NCBI GenBank assembly: GCA_030427835.1
Contig: JAUICN010000016.1
Coordinates: 1 to 45,852 of the forward strand
Direction of reading: 5' to 3'
From: Polyangia bacterium
Lineage (GTDB): Bacteria; Myxococcota_A; Polyangia; Polyangiales; JAUICN01
DNA: 45,852 nt
The notes below the pieces were generated by a model. It worked only from the letters and a program-made list of their open reading frames with translations. It made no database searches and had not been told where the DNA came from. The position numbers were made by a program, and so were the translations under genes. Position 1 is the stretch's first letter. Every line of letters begins with the position of its first letter. This document shows, in pieces, positions 23,680-32,323 of the stretch.

Positions 23680-26580
23680 ATGACCCAACCCCGCACGTCC
23701 CAATCCACCACCCACCCATGGCGCCGCCTTGGAGCGTGGATCACCACCGCCACCCTGGCCGCTACTTCCGTGGCAATCGCCGGCAACCTTACCGCCTGCC
23801 AGGCCCCCGCCGCACAACTGCAGGGCCGTGGAAAGTCCATCACCCGGGAGCTCCCGGGCCATGTCAACGTCACATTCAACTCTGCTCTCTCCGAGGTAAA
23901 CTGCGGGGAAATCATTTCCCTCAACGATCAGTTCAGTCCCGGCGATTCCTTTTCCAACGTCGCCCGTGTGGACACAAAAAGCCTGGAGCTACACACCATC
24001 ACCCTCTCGGACACGTACGGAAAAAAATTCTCCGTGAGGATTGAAATCCAACGGAACGATCAGGGTCGATCCGGAGTCAACCGCACCTACTTCTACGACC
24101 AGGACCTCGGTTTTCCGTTATACGAAAAATCCAAGTTCCAAACCTACAAACAGATTGCCACCATCACATGGGAAGGGAACCAGGCGGACAGATTTGTACA
24201 TCCAGACGAAAACCCAGACAGCACCTCCTTGCCGGGCGTGTTCATGGATGCCATCGACGATACCGGAATCGATCTGTCAAAGGACCTCGGGCTCAACGGC
24301 CTATCCCCAGACTCCCTCGGCCTCAACAAGCTCCACCTCGACAGAATCTTCAACTGGACGGACGATGAGAAAAAAGAGGGAACACAGCCCTACAGCCACC
24401 TCTCCATGGCATCCGTCCACTGGACCCCCAACGTGGTGGGCCAGGAAGCCTGCGAAACCACTTACCGTGGAGACCACGCCACCGAGATGTACGCCGAGAT
24501 TGGCTACAACCTTGCCTACGTGGCTCGAATGATGGCCCAGAAGGCGGGAGTCATCGTAGATGGAAACACCGGCGCCACGCCTGAACCGGTCTGGAACGGC
24601 CTCTCCAATGCGCTCGTCCATTGGGCCACGCCCCCGGGAATCCCAGACTCCGTGGCGGACACGGAATTCCAACACCAAATCCTCCTACAGATCCAATCCG
24701 CCATCCACGGCTACACCCGCGCCATGGCCCAGGAGGATACCTGGGTAGAGTATGGAGATCTGGAACCCAACGGCATCCAAGCCACGTGCGCCAACGGAGA
24801 CGCGGCTACCTACGCAGTCAAGTACAACAGCGGAGGCGCACCCTACCTCAACTACCACTTCAGCGGCGGCACCACCTCCCACGACCAGAACGACCGCACA
24901 GGAGACGTGGACGACTTCCTTGGCACCGACCACCCGCCGGAAAACAACCAGGGCACCTGGGATCGGCTGGCCATGCCCTCCCTGGACGTCGCCACCGAAT
25001 TCACCACGCAAGTTACCGCAGGTCAGGCCACCCCAGGCCAGGCCAGCACAAGTCAGGGAGCCAACGGAGACTTCGGGTACGACGGCACACCTTCGGGTGC
25101 CCCGGCACCCATGTGGCAAGTTACCCAACCCGCATGCACCCAGGATCTTACCCTGGGTGCGGACACCGATCCCGCCAACGGCTACCACCAGGGCCTCACC
25201 AACACCAACGAGTTCCTGGCCCAGTTGCGTTACGCTGTGACCGGCACGGAACACCCCATCGAACACATTGTACTGTCAGGAACCGGAGCCGGAAGCGGCG
25301 GCGTCACCCTTGCAAAACTCTTCGACCACAAGTTCAGTAAAGTCTTTACAGAGATGGAGATGCCCACAGTGGAGGTGAACTCCAAGCACTTCAACATCAT
25401 CCCCATCTCCATGATCATGGAGGCGAGTCCTTTTCAGGCCCTCACCAAGGACCTATCGGAGAATCTCGATCGCTTTGCCGAAAAAAACTGGAACATGGCC
25501 GGGCTGTACACAAGTACTGGGGTCTGGGGAAATGGGTCCGCCATTTGCAATGACTGCTGGGCATCCCTCACCTACGTCATGAGGAACCTCGCCATTGACA
25601 AACATTCGAACTGGATAGCGTCCCGAGGAAGCAGGATCTGGGAAACCATCGTCGGAAACGATAGCAGGCGGATCCCAATCCCAACCCTGGAGCCCCACAT
25701 CAATACCCTGATCGCCCAGGCCGGCGGCGGCAACCGCGCGGCCACCGCACTTCTAGAAAACATCTACCACGTGGCCAAGGAGGGGGATCCGGACCTACTC
25801 ATGCTGGGCTCCCTGAGGGACGAAACACTGCTCCAGTTCCTCCGCTGGGCGGATTTGGGAGGCCCAGAAACCCTGGATCACATGGACAAGGCCCAACGGC
25901 TGGCCACCGCCCTTTTACAACTGCGTGTCACCCAGGCCGCAGAGGGCACCCTCATGACCATTGCCGAGGCCCTGGACTTCTTTGAAAAGAACGAATGGGC
26001 CGTTCCAGACGGGCTTGTGGCCCACTCACGAAACCTCGCCCAAGCCTCCGAAGACGTTCGAACCGGCCTCGAGACCTTCTTCAAGGCCCTGGGCGCCGTT
26101 CAGGTGGCCGTGCGCGCTGCCAACGGGGACCCCCTGGCCATCGCTGCCGCGGTGGTGGAAGTCCTGGACGTGGTGGGCGTGGAAGCACCGGAATGGGTCA
26201 AATCCCTCGTGGGCCTCCAGGACTTCACCATGGATGACCTGGCCAACCACACGAAGAACTACCTCTTCGATACCGGTGTGGGGCGGGTGGCCCAGGGCGT
26301 GGCCACAAACATCGCCGACCTCAAGGGAATCACCGTGGCAATCACAAGCAACGAGAATCACTCCTGGTGGGAAAGCGCTGGAGAAGCCGCGGCGGACTAC
26401 GTCTTCAAGGCAGGCACCCAACAGGTCAAGAAGAGTGCCAACCAACTGGTGGGCGAGTTCCTCACCCGTGAACTCCCCTTTAACCGCCACTACGGTGGGC
26501 AAGTCGCTAGCTGGGCGTTTAATCAGTTCCGAGGTGGGTTTGCTGAAGGAATGGCGGACCTACAACCTGCCTCGAACTAG
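23680..26580 (+). CDS. Family C lipoprotein 2: degenerate pectinacetylesterase/NOTUM-like alpha/beta hydrolase
   Basis: 966 residues. A twin-Arg-free signal ends AGNLTAC (Cys40). N-terminal LPGHVNVTF..VNCG aligns with LPGGVQVSF..LTCG of the first C protein. Pectinacetylesterase-like landmarks recur in the same order: YHFSGGTTSHD (F394), CTQDLTLGA (C486), YHQGLTN (H503) and IEHIVLSGTGAGSGG. Gly536 sits where the nucleophile Ser of GxSAG is expected. The 33-residue spacing from the HQG His to the Gly is identical in both paralogues. The C-terminal half is helical (ALGAVQVAVRAANGDPLAIAAA) and ends GFAEGMADLQPASN. Only one base separates its stop from the next gene, indicating translational coupling. 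Probably a non-catalytic hydrolase-like surface protein. Confidence 0.82.
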   Translation: MTQPRTSQSTTHPWRRLGAWITTATLAATSVAIAGNLTACQAPAAQLQGRGKSITRELPGHVNVTFNSALSEVNCGEIISLNDQFSPGDSFSNVARVDTKSLELHTITLSDTYGKKFSVRIEIQRNDQGRSGVNRTYFYDQDLGFPLYEKSKFQTYKQIATITWEGNQADRFVHPDENPDSTSLPGVFMDAIDDTGIDLSKDLGLNGLSPDSLGLNKLHLDRIFNWTDDEKKEGTQPYSHLSMASVHWTPNVVGQEACETTYRGDHATEMYAEIGYNLAYVARMMAQKAGVIVDGNTGATPEPVWNGLSNALVHWATPPGIPDSVADTEFQHQILLQIQSAIHGYTRAMAQEDTWVEYGDLEPNGIQATCANGDAATYAVKYNSGGAPYLNYHFSGGTTSHDQNDRTGDVDDFLGTDHPPENNQGTWDRLAMPSLDVATEFTTQVTAGQATPGQASTSQGANGDFGYDGTPSGAPAPMWQVTQPACTQDLTLGADTDPANGYHQGLTNTNEFLAQLRYAVTGTEHPIEHIVLSGTGAGSGGVTLAKLFDHKFSKVFTEMEMPTVEVNSKHFNIIPISMIMEASPFQALTKDLSENLDRFAEKNWNMAGLYTSTGVWGNGSAICNDCWASLTYVMRNLAIDKHSNWIASRGSRIWETIVGNDSRRIPIPTLEPHINTLIAQAGGGNRAATALLENIYHVAKEGDPDLLMLGSLRDETLLQFLRWADLGGPETLDHMDKAQRLATALLQLRVTQAAEGTLMTIAEALDFFEKNEWAVPDGLVAHSRNLAQASEDVRTGLETFFKALGAVQVAVRAANGDPLAIAAAVVEVLDVVGVEAPEWVKSLVGLQDFTMDDLANHTKNYLFDTGVGRVAQGVATNIADLKGITVAITSNENHSWWESAGEAAADYVFKAGTQQVKKSANQLVGEFLTRELPFNRHYGGQVASWAFNQFRGGFAEGMADLQPASN

Positions 26581-26581
26581 G

Positions 26582-28516
26582 ATGCGGCATATCCCACGGG
26601 CTCGCGTGAGATCCCGGAGCAGCACATTGGGGCGCCCCTTGTGTTGCTCTCCCCTCCTCTGCATGGCGCTGGTAGCGTGCTCCGCTGGTTCAAACACCCC
26701 AGCCGCACACATCAAATCCAGCCACCGGCAGACCACCGTGGAGTTTGGTGACGGCGGCAAGGTCATCTTTGACCACCTCAACCGGGTCTACATTCACCCC
26801 CGGTGCGACAACTCCCTGTTCTGGAATGTACAAATCACGGTGGTCCCCCAGAAGGGCGACAAAGCCCTGGGGACCACCCGCCTGGATCTCCACCACAGGG
26901 TGCAAAAGGACACCTATGCCCTGATCGAAGAACCCGCCGAGATACCTGCAGAAACGCCTGACTGTGACGAATTCACGCTCGAGATCCAGGATCTGCGAAA
27001 GCACGTCGATCAACTGATTCGGCACTCCGTAGAAAGCCCCCAGGAACAGAACACCGAGAACGAAACCGACATCACCTCAACCACAGTACGCAACCTGGAG
27101 ATGGAAGAAATCCTCACCCAAACCCGCCGGCTCCTGCACAAACTGGAAACCGGCAACTTCCCCTCCACCAACCGCACGCTCATCCACCATCGCACCCGTA
27201 CCAAACCAGGCGGCCACGCCTACGTGCTCACCTCCCAATGGCCGCCCGCAACGGAGCAACGGCGCCTTACCCATTTCGACAGGCACGAGCTGCATTGCTC
27301 CGCCACCATGATCGACACCCGGGCAGGCCCCTACCAAACCGTCGCCATCACCACCGCGTCCTGCCTCACTCCAGCTCCGGGCACCAAACGTTTTCCCAAC
27401 ACCACATACCTGCCCCTTCGGCTGGGGGGAGGATCCAAAATCTCCTGGGGCGCGCCGGTGGAGTTTGCGGTGGTTCACAACCAATACCGTTCCCAGGGCG
27501 CAGCACACCAAAACAGCCCCCTTGTGGACAATCCGCCTGCCAACGACCCAATGGCAAACCACATCGCAGACAACGACATCGCCCTGCTTTTCGTGCACAA
27601 ACCCCAGTGGGGAATCCGCGCCCACACACCCGCAACGCACAACAGCACTCCGGAGATTATGCAAACCAAGTTGGCAGGAAAAGTATCGTTTTTAGGCTAC
27701 GGATCACCACGGGTGGGCACCGGATCCCAATGCATGCTCTCGGTACAGGGCCAGGACAACCTCCCCAACCTGCGTTGGAACGGTGTGTCGTCCTGTTCCG
27801 TGGGTTGGGGCGACCGGGGCGCCGGAGTCATGGCGAGCGACGGTCATCTCCTGGGCATCCTTCGGGGAACACAAATCGACCCCACGACCCCCTGGCCCAC
27901 CCAGGACCTTCAAGTCACCCCCACCTCAGCGCACCTGGATTTCATTCAATGCGCCCTTGGCATGGCATCACGACGGGCCGACATTCCTGATGGCAAACGG
28001 GGCTCCATTCCCTTCGACGTCAACGAGGAAAGTTGCCCGCCCCATTCCTCCCATCGAAACGTTTCCCTGGCCCGGAACACCCGTGAAACCTACCTTCGAA
28101 AGAAGCGGGTGTTGGTGTCCCCCTGGGAAACATTCACGTGCAACACCGCCTCCTACAACTACCATCAGATCCAGCACCGCACGGCTGTGGTGGAGGTTCC
28201 CAAGGAAGTATCGCCCACAGAGTCGATCACCATTCACCTCTTTGCTGAACCGGCCCCCAACCCCAGCTCAGACACCGTGGGCTTCTATTCTGCACAGGCC
28301 GGCCCCTTCCCCGAAACCCAATGCCCCCACGCCCTTGGAAAATGCGACTGCAGCCCCATCGAGCGAAACTGCCCCTGCCACCGAACCAAGGTAAGCGAGG
28401 TTCTCGACGATGCCACCGACCTTGCGCGCCTCGCACTTTCAAATCCAGACTCGGGTGAGATCCCTGCCATCCCCCAGGCCGAAGCCGACCACTTCCGAAG
28501 CCTGCTCTACCACTAG
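26582..28516 (+). CDS. Family A lipoprotein 3: trypsin-like fold lacking Ser and His
   Basis: 644 residues from the ATG at 26582, one base after the preceding stop; the upstream open frame is out of phase inside family C 2. The signal ends CMALVAC (Cys33). The S1-like framework is CSATMID then TVAITTASC, where Ser260 takes the place of the catalytic His. DNDIALLF keeps Asp332. VGWGDRGAG has Arg412 in place of the catalytic Ser. The Cys tail QCPHALGKCDC then NCPC matches the other A proteins. It has lost a different pair of triad residues from its two paralogues, so decay was at least partly independent. The N-terminal segment (GGKVIF..HPRC) and a charged helical region (130-190) precede the protease-like domain. 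Confidence 0.82.
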   Translation: MRHIPRARVRSRSSTLGRPLCCSPLLCMALVACSAGSNTPAAHIKSSHRQTTVEFGDGGKVIFDHLNRVYIHPRCDNSLFWNVQITVVPQKGDKALGTTRLDLHHRVQKDTYALIEEPAEIPAETPDCDEFTLEIQDLRKHVDQLIRHSVESPQEQNTENETDITSTTVRNLEMEEILTQTRRLLHKLETGNFPSTNRTLIHHRTRTKPGGHAYVLTSQWPPATEQRRLTHFDRHELHCSATMIDTRAGPYQTVAITTASCLTPAPGTKRFPNTTYLPLRLGGGSKISWGAPVEFAVVHNQYRSQGAAHQNSPLVDNPPANDPMANHIADNDIALLFVHKPQWGIRAHTPATHNSTPEIMQTKLAGKVSFLGYGSPRVGTGSQCMLSVQGQDNLPNLRWNGVSSCSVGWGDRGAGVMASDGHLLGILRGTQIDPTTPWPTQDLQVTPTSAHLDFIQCALGMASRRADIPDGKRGSIPFDVNEESCPPHSSHRNVSLARNTRETYLRKKRVLVSPWETFTCNTASYNYHQIQHRTAVVEVPKEVSPTESITIHLFAEPAPNPSSDTVGFYSAQAGPFPETQCPHALGKCDCSPIERNCPCHRTKVSEVLDDATDLARLALSNPDSGEIPAIPQAEADHFRSLLYH

Positions 28517-28597
28517 CGATGTTGCCTGGACCGTTGCAGTTCCTCCACGGGCAGGCGCGCTCAGGATCCAACCCGCGTACCGTGTTAGGATACCCGC

Positions 28598-29473
28598 ATG
28601 GGGTGGACCGGCATGGGGATGGCCAACATGGGGATGGCCAGTCTGCAAGCATGGCTTACGGGTGTGGCGCTCGCCGCCCTTTCCGCAGGGCACTGTGCCG
28701 CCATGTGCGGCCCCCTTTGCCACGCCATGTGCGGTACCCAGTCACGCAACGGCCTATCGGCCTACCCCCTATGGGCTTACCAAACAGGCCGAGTGGTGGG
28801 GTATGGATCCCTGGGCGCCCTGGTGGGTTGGACCGGAAAGCGACTTCTTGACCACACGCCTCCCTGGACCTCCTGGGTTGCCGCAGCAATCGCGGGCCTG
28901 GTAATCATTGCTGCAGGGTGCCGACTTTGGCAACACACCTTTGCCGACCCTAAGAAAAACGAGGACTCCGTTGCGGGTGCCCCAACACCCCACCCACCGA
29001 AACCCGTACAGCTCCGGTTGCCCCGGTCCCCCAACCCTTCCCAGAACCGCCGTACATTGCACGGCCGCAGGTTTCGCTGGGCCACTGCCGTGCCCAGGGC
29101 ACTCAACTCCCTACGGCAAAAGCCAGGAGGCCTTTTCCTGGTGGGAATAGCCACCCTCATCCTGCCCTGTGGCGTCCTCTGGATTGCCGCGGCCCACGCC
29201 GCAGTCCAGGGCCACCCACTCCTAGGTGCACTTGCCATGGTGGGGTTCGCCCTCGGTAGTGCCGTGCCCCAGATCGCGGTGCACCTACTCCTTCCTCGAT
29301 TGCTCCCTGGGCTTGCTTTACGGTCACCGTGGATTCCCAGAGTGCTTGGCACCTCCATGATCCTAGTTGGATTCCTATTTGTGGGGCACCCGTGGTTGCA
29401 CTTGCAACACGCACAAAGTGGCATCCATTCCGTGCACAACATGGGCGCTCCGTGTATTGTTCCAGAGCAGTGA
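28598..29473 (+). CDS. SafE/DsbD_2-like membrane protein of the cbb3 locus
   Basis: About 291 residues if started at the ATG at 28598; ATGs at 28613, 28619, 28628 or 28634 are equally possible. The first codons are a 15-bp repeat (28613-28642). GHCAAMCGP is the conserved entry motif of the SafE/UreH-like branch of DsbD_2 membrane proteins, normally GHCxGMCG. Hydrophobic segments include WVAAAIAGLVIIAAG, FLVGIATLILPCGVLWIAAA, LLGALAMVGFALGSAVPQIA and VLGTSMILVGFLFVG, with the conserved LPCG turn. Such proteins are often encoded beside ccoI and are proposed to help copper handling during oxidase assembly. The 64-base gap to ccoI suggests one operon. Confidence 0.75.
   Translation: MGWTGMGMANMGMASLQAWLTGVALAALSAGHCAAMCGPLCHAMCGTQSRNGLSAYPLWAYQTGRVVGYGSLGALVGWTGKRLLDHTPPWTSWVAAAIAGLVIIAAGCRLWQHTFADPKKNEDSVAGAPTPHPPKPVQLRLPRSPNPSQNRRTLHGRRFRWATAVPRALNSLRQKPGGLFLVGIATLILPCGVLWIAAAHAAVQGHPLLGALAMVGFALGSAVPQIAVHLLLPRLLPGLALRSPWIPRVLGTSMILVGFLFVGHPWLHLQHAQSGIHSVHNMGAPCIVPEQ
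28613..28642. repeat. 15-bp tandem repeat at the 5' end of the SafE-like gene
   Basis: ATGGGGATGGCCAAC and ATGGGGATGGCCAGT are adjacent (13 of 15 identical) and create four in-frame ATG codons. The true start is therefore unclear. Confidence 0.7.
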
Positions 29474-29537
29474 ACCCGCACACAACAACCGCAGCCTGCT
29501 TGGCCACATTACGCGCGAGCAACTCCTTGGAAAGGAC

Positions 29538-32102
29538 ATGGCGAATACCGCGCCATTCATCTCTCCAGGCGTAGAAAACGTCGATTTTTCAAGGGAACAC
29601 ACTCCCTACCCCCTCTGCCTACACTGCAACGTAACCCTACCGTGCACGTTAGACTCTGACTTCTGCTGCCGCGGTTGTGAAGCGGTGTACAACACCCTTC
29701 ACCAGGAGGGTCTTTCAGACTTCTACCGCCTCCGTACGACCCCCTCAGGAGGCACTCCCCAACAGGTCACACGTTGGCGTGATTCTAGGGCCACCCCCTC
29801 CCCCTGGGTGCAGGAACTGATTCAAAACCAGGGCACGGCCACCACGTTTCAACTTCGCGTCCAGGGCGTCCATTGCGGCGCCTGCGTGTGGGCCATCGAA
29901 CAACTGTTCACGAGGCAGCCCGGCGCACAACGGATCCGGGTGAACCCCACCCAGGGAACCATCGTCCTACACGTAGAGACCCATTTCGATCTTTCCACGT
30001 GGGTCAACGCAGTGGAGAGCATCGGATATTCCCTTGGGCCAAACCAGAGATCCCCCGCAGATGCACCGAACAGGAGCACCTCCCGGGGCCTGCTCATTCG
30101 CATGGGAGTTTCCCTAGCCCTGGCAGGAAACGCCATGCTGCTTTCGGTAGCCCTCTACCTGGGCCTGGAGCAACCCACCACCCCTGGCGAACAGCTCCTG
30201 CAACAACTGTTTCGACATGCCCTTTTTGCCCTGTCCACCCTCACACTCATGGTGGGCGCCCCCGTGTTCCTACGGGGAGCCTTCCAGGCCCTTCGCCGCG
30301 GCATTCTCCATCTGGATCTCCCCATCTCCATTGGAATGGTGCTCGGGTACGGGGCAAGCACCTGGTCCCACTTTGGGGGCACCACCGGGGGCTACCTGGA
30401 TAGCGTCGCAGTCTTCGTCGCATTGATGCTGGTGGGCCGGTACCTCCAGGAACGGCAAATCGAGGTCAACCGAAAGCGAATTCTGGATCCCACGGATGCC
30501 GCAAACCTCCCCACACGAAGAAAGACACCTACGGGTAGTACGGAACTCGTCGCCCTGTCCAGTATCCAAGCGGGGGACCACCTCCTGGTAGCTCCCCAGG
30601 AACTCGTCCCCGTCCAGAGTCACATGGAACCACTCCAGTCCACATCGGGTCCACAGCTGAACTCGGAACACCTAGAAATCAAGAACGTCTTTTCGCTGGA
30701 ATGGATCCGTGGCGAAAGCGAACCTGTGGAGATCCAGGGTGCACCCATCCCCGCCGGGGCTTTCAACGCCACCGAACGCACCCTGACGCTCGTTGCCGAT
30801 CAGACCTTTGAAGACTCCAGCCTACCCGCCCTCATGCAAGCCACTTCCTCCGAAGAGGTGGACCAGTTGGGGCTGGGCCAGTTCTGGCAACGACTGTCGG
30901 GCACCTACGTGGCAGGAGTACTGCTGCTGGCGTCCGTCGGCTTCGCCCTCGGCGTCCTCTGGCACGGAAGTGCCATCCAGGGGCTTGAGATCAGCACAGC
31001 CATTCTCATTGTCACCTGCCCCTGCGCCTTTGGAATCGCCGTACCACTGGCCTATGAGCTCGTGCTCGGCAACCTACGACGCCATGGCCTATTCGTTCGG
31101 CGCGCGCGCTTTCTGGACCGTGCCCGAAGTGTACGCAGGGTCGTGTTCGACAAAACAGGAACCCTCACCACCGGGGCCTTACAAGTCTCCCAGCACGAGG
31201 AGGCACCGAAAGCAGCTACTTTTCTGCCCATCCTGCACACCATGGTGAGCCGGGCGCGCCACCCTAAGAGCGAAGCGCTCACCCGGCACTGTCAACAACG
31301 CCATATCCCCACCATGGCCAATCTTCACGTGGCGCTCACCACAGGGTTTGGCATTGAGGCACGGCACCTGGGCCATCGGTTCCGTCTCGGCCAACCCCAC
31401 TGGGCCACCGCAAACGACAGCACCGGAGCCATATCTCCATCCAATGCCGTGCTCTTTTCCATGGACGATCGGCCCCTGGCGACCTACCACTTCGACGAGG
31501 AGTTTCGCCACGACGCACTCCGTGAGGTCCAGGAGCTCCAGTCCATGGGCTACGAGACCTGGATCGTCAGTGGCGACGACCCCGACCACGTCAAACGGGC
31601 CGCCCATCGCCTACAGATCCCCCCAGAACGGGCCCTCGGGGGCCAGACTCCAAACGACAAACAGTCCTTTGTGGCCCAGCACGACAAGCAGGACATGCTC
31701 ATGGTGGGCGACGGCCTCAACGACAGTCTGGCGGTCTCCACGAGCTGGTGTTCGGGAGCCGCCGCGGTCGACCAGCCCTTCGTGGCCGCAAAATCGGATT
31801 TCTACCTACTCGCGGCAGGGCTAAAACCCATTACCCACGCACTCCAGTCCTCCCACAGGTTGGCGCGGGTGGTCCGAAGAAACCTCGTGTTTGCGGTGGC
31901 CTACAACCTTGTGGCCGTGGCGCTCAGCTACACAGGCCTCATGCAACCGTGGCTTGCCGCAGTGCTCATGCCCGCAAGCTCCCTTTTTGTAGTGGGAACC
32001 ACCGTGCTCAGCCTTTCCCGAAGCACCTCAATGGGCACCACGGCGCGCCATTCAACTGCACTGGAGAAGCCCCCAACAAAGGAGAGGCCATGGAAGCGCT
32101 AG
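29538..32102 (+). CDS. ccoI: Copper-transporting P-type ATPase for cbb3 oxidase assembly
   Basis: 854 residues from the ATG at 29538, with AAGGA just upstream. Moves copper across the inner membrane for the CuB site of the oxidase. The N-terminal Cys cluster typical of CcoI/FixI is CLHC (27-30) with FCCRGC (42-47), followed by a heavy-metal-associated domain with HCGAC (C113, C116). The transmembrane CPC is at 494-496. The phosphorylation motif DKTGTLT begins at D538. The ARHPKS nucleotide-site motif follows, and GDGLND is at 724-729. All catalytic motifs are intact and the length is normal. The stop overlaps the start of ccoS by 13 bases. Confidence 0.95.
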   Translation: MANTAPFISPGVENVDFSREHTPYPLCLHCNVTLPCTLDSDFCCRGCEAVYNTLHQEGLSDFYRLRTTPSGGTPQQVTRWRDSRATPSPWVQELIQNQGTATTFQLRVQGVHCGACVWAIEQLFTRQPGAQRIRVNPTQGTIVLHVETHFDLSTWVNAVESIGYSLGPNQRSPADAPNRSTSRGLLIRMGVSLALAGNAMLLSVALYLGLEQPTTPGEQLLQQLFRHALFALSTLTLMVGAPVFLRGAFQALRRGILHLDLPISIGMVLGYGASTWSHFGGTTGGYLDSVAVFVALMLVGRYLQERQIEVNRKRILDPTDAANLPTRRKTPTGSTELVALSSIQAGDHLLVAPQELVPVQSHMEPLQSTSGPQLNSEHLEIKNVFSLEWIRGESEPVEIQGAPIPAGAFNATERTLTLVADQTFEDSSLPALMQATSSEEVDQLGLGQFWQRLSGTYVAGVLLLASVGFALGVLWHGSAIQGLEISTAILIVTCPCAFGIAVPLAYELVLGNLRRHGLFVRRARFLDRARSVRRVVFDKTGTLTTGALQVSQHEEAPKAATFLPILHTMVSRARHPKSEALTRHCQQRHIPTMANLHVALTTGFGIEARHLGHRFRLGQPHWATANDSTGAISPSNAVLFSMDDRPLATYHFDEEFRHDALREVQELQSMGYETWIVSGDDPDHVKRAAHRLQIPPERALGGQTPNDKQSFVAQHDKQDMLMVGDGLNDSLAVSTSWCSGAAAVDQPFVAAKSDFYLLAAGLKPITHALQSSHRLARVVRRNLVFAVAYNLVAVALSYTGLMQPWLAAVLMPASSLFVVGTTVLSLSRSTSMGTTARHSTALEKPPTKERPWKR

Positions 32103-32323
32103 TCCTCCTACTTTTTGTGAGCCTCACGCTCGCGGCCTGCGCCGTGGGATTTTTCGTCTGGAACGTGCTGCAGCAAAACCAGGACCACACCGACAGGTTG
32201 TCGATTTTGCCCCTGGACCGCCCAACCTCCCACGCCACACCCACCACCCATTTCGGCGACCACACACAAGCGGCCGCCACAAAAGGAGAAGAGAATGGAA
32301 ACGGAACGAATCACCTACAATGA
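32090..32323 (+). CDS. ccoS: cbb3 oxidase maturation protein CcoS
   Basis: 77 residues. GGAGAGG is immediately upstream of the ATG at 32090, which lies inside the 3' end of ccoI in another frame. A single N-terminal transmembrane helix (ALVLLLFVSLTLAACAVGFFVW) is followed by a short polar tail, the usual CcoS form, here extended by about 25 residues. It is required in other bacteria for cofactor insertion into the oxidase. The stop overlaps the ccoNO start. Confidence 0.85.
   Translation: MEALVLLLFVSLTLAACAVGFFVWNVLQQNQDHTDRLSILPLDRPTSHATPTTHFGDHTQAAATKGEENGNGTNHLQ

Noticed and set aside
25961-26581. Upstream extension of family A protein 3
   Set aside because: It overlaps family C protein 2 out of phase and is Trp/Arg/Pro-rich; the signal peptide begins at 26582.
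12344-28516. Active trypsin-like protease operon
   Set aside because: At first glance TASHC/TAAHC and DIALL motifs suggest proteases, but the GDSGG serine is absent in all three copies.
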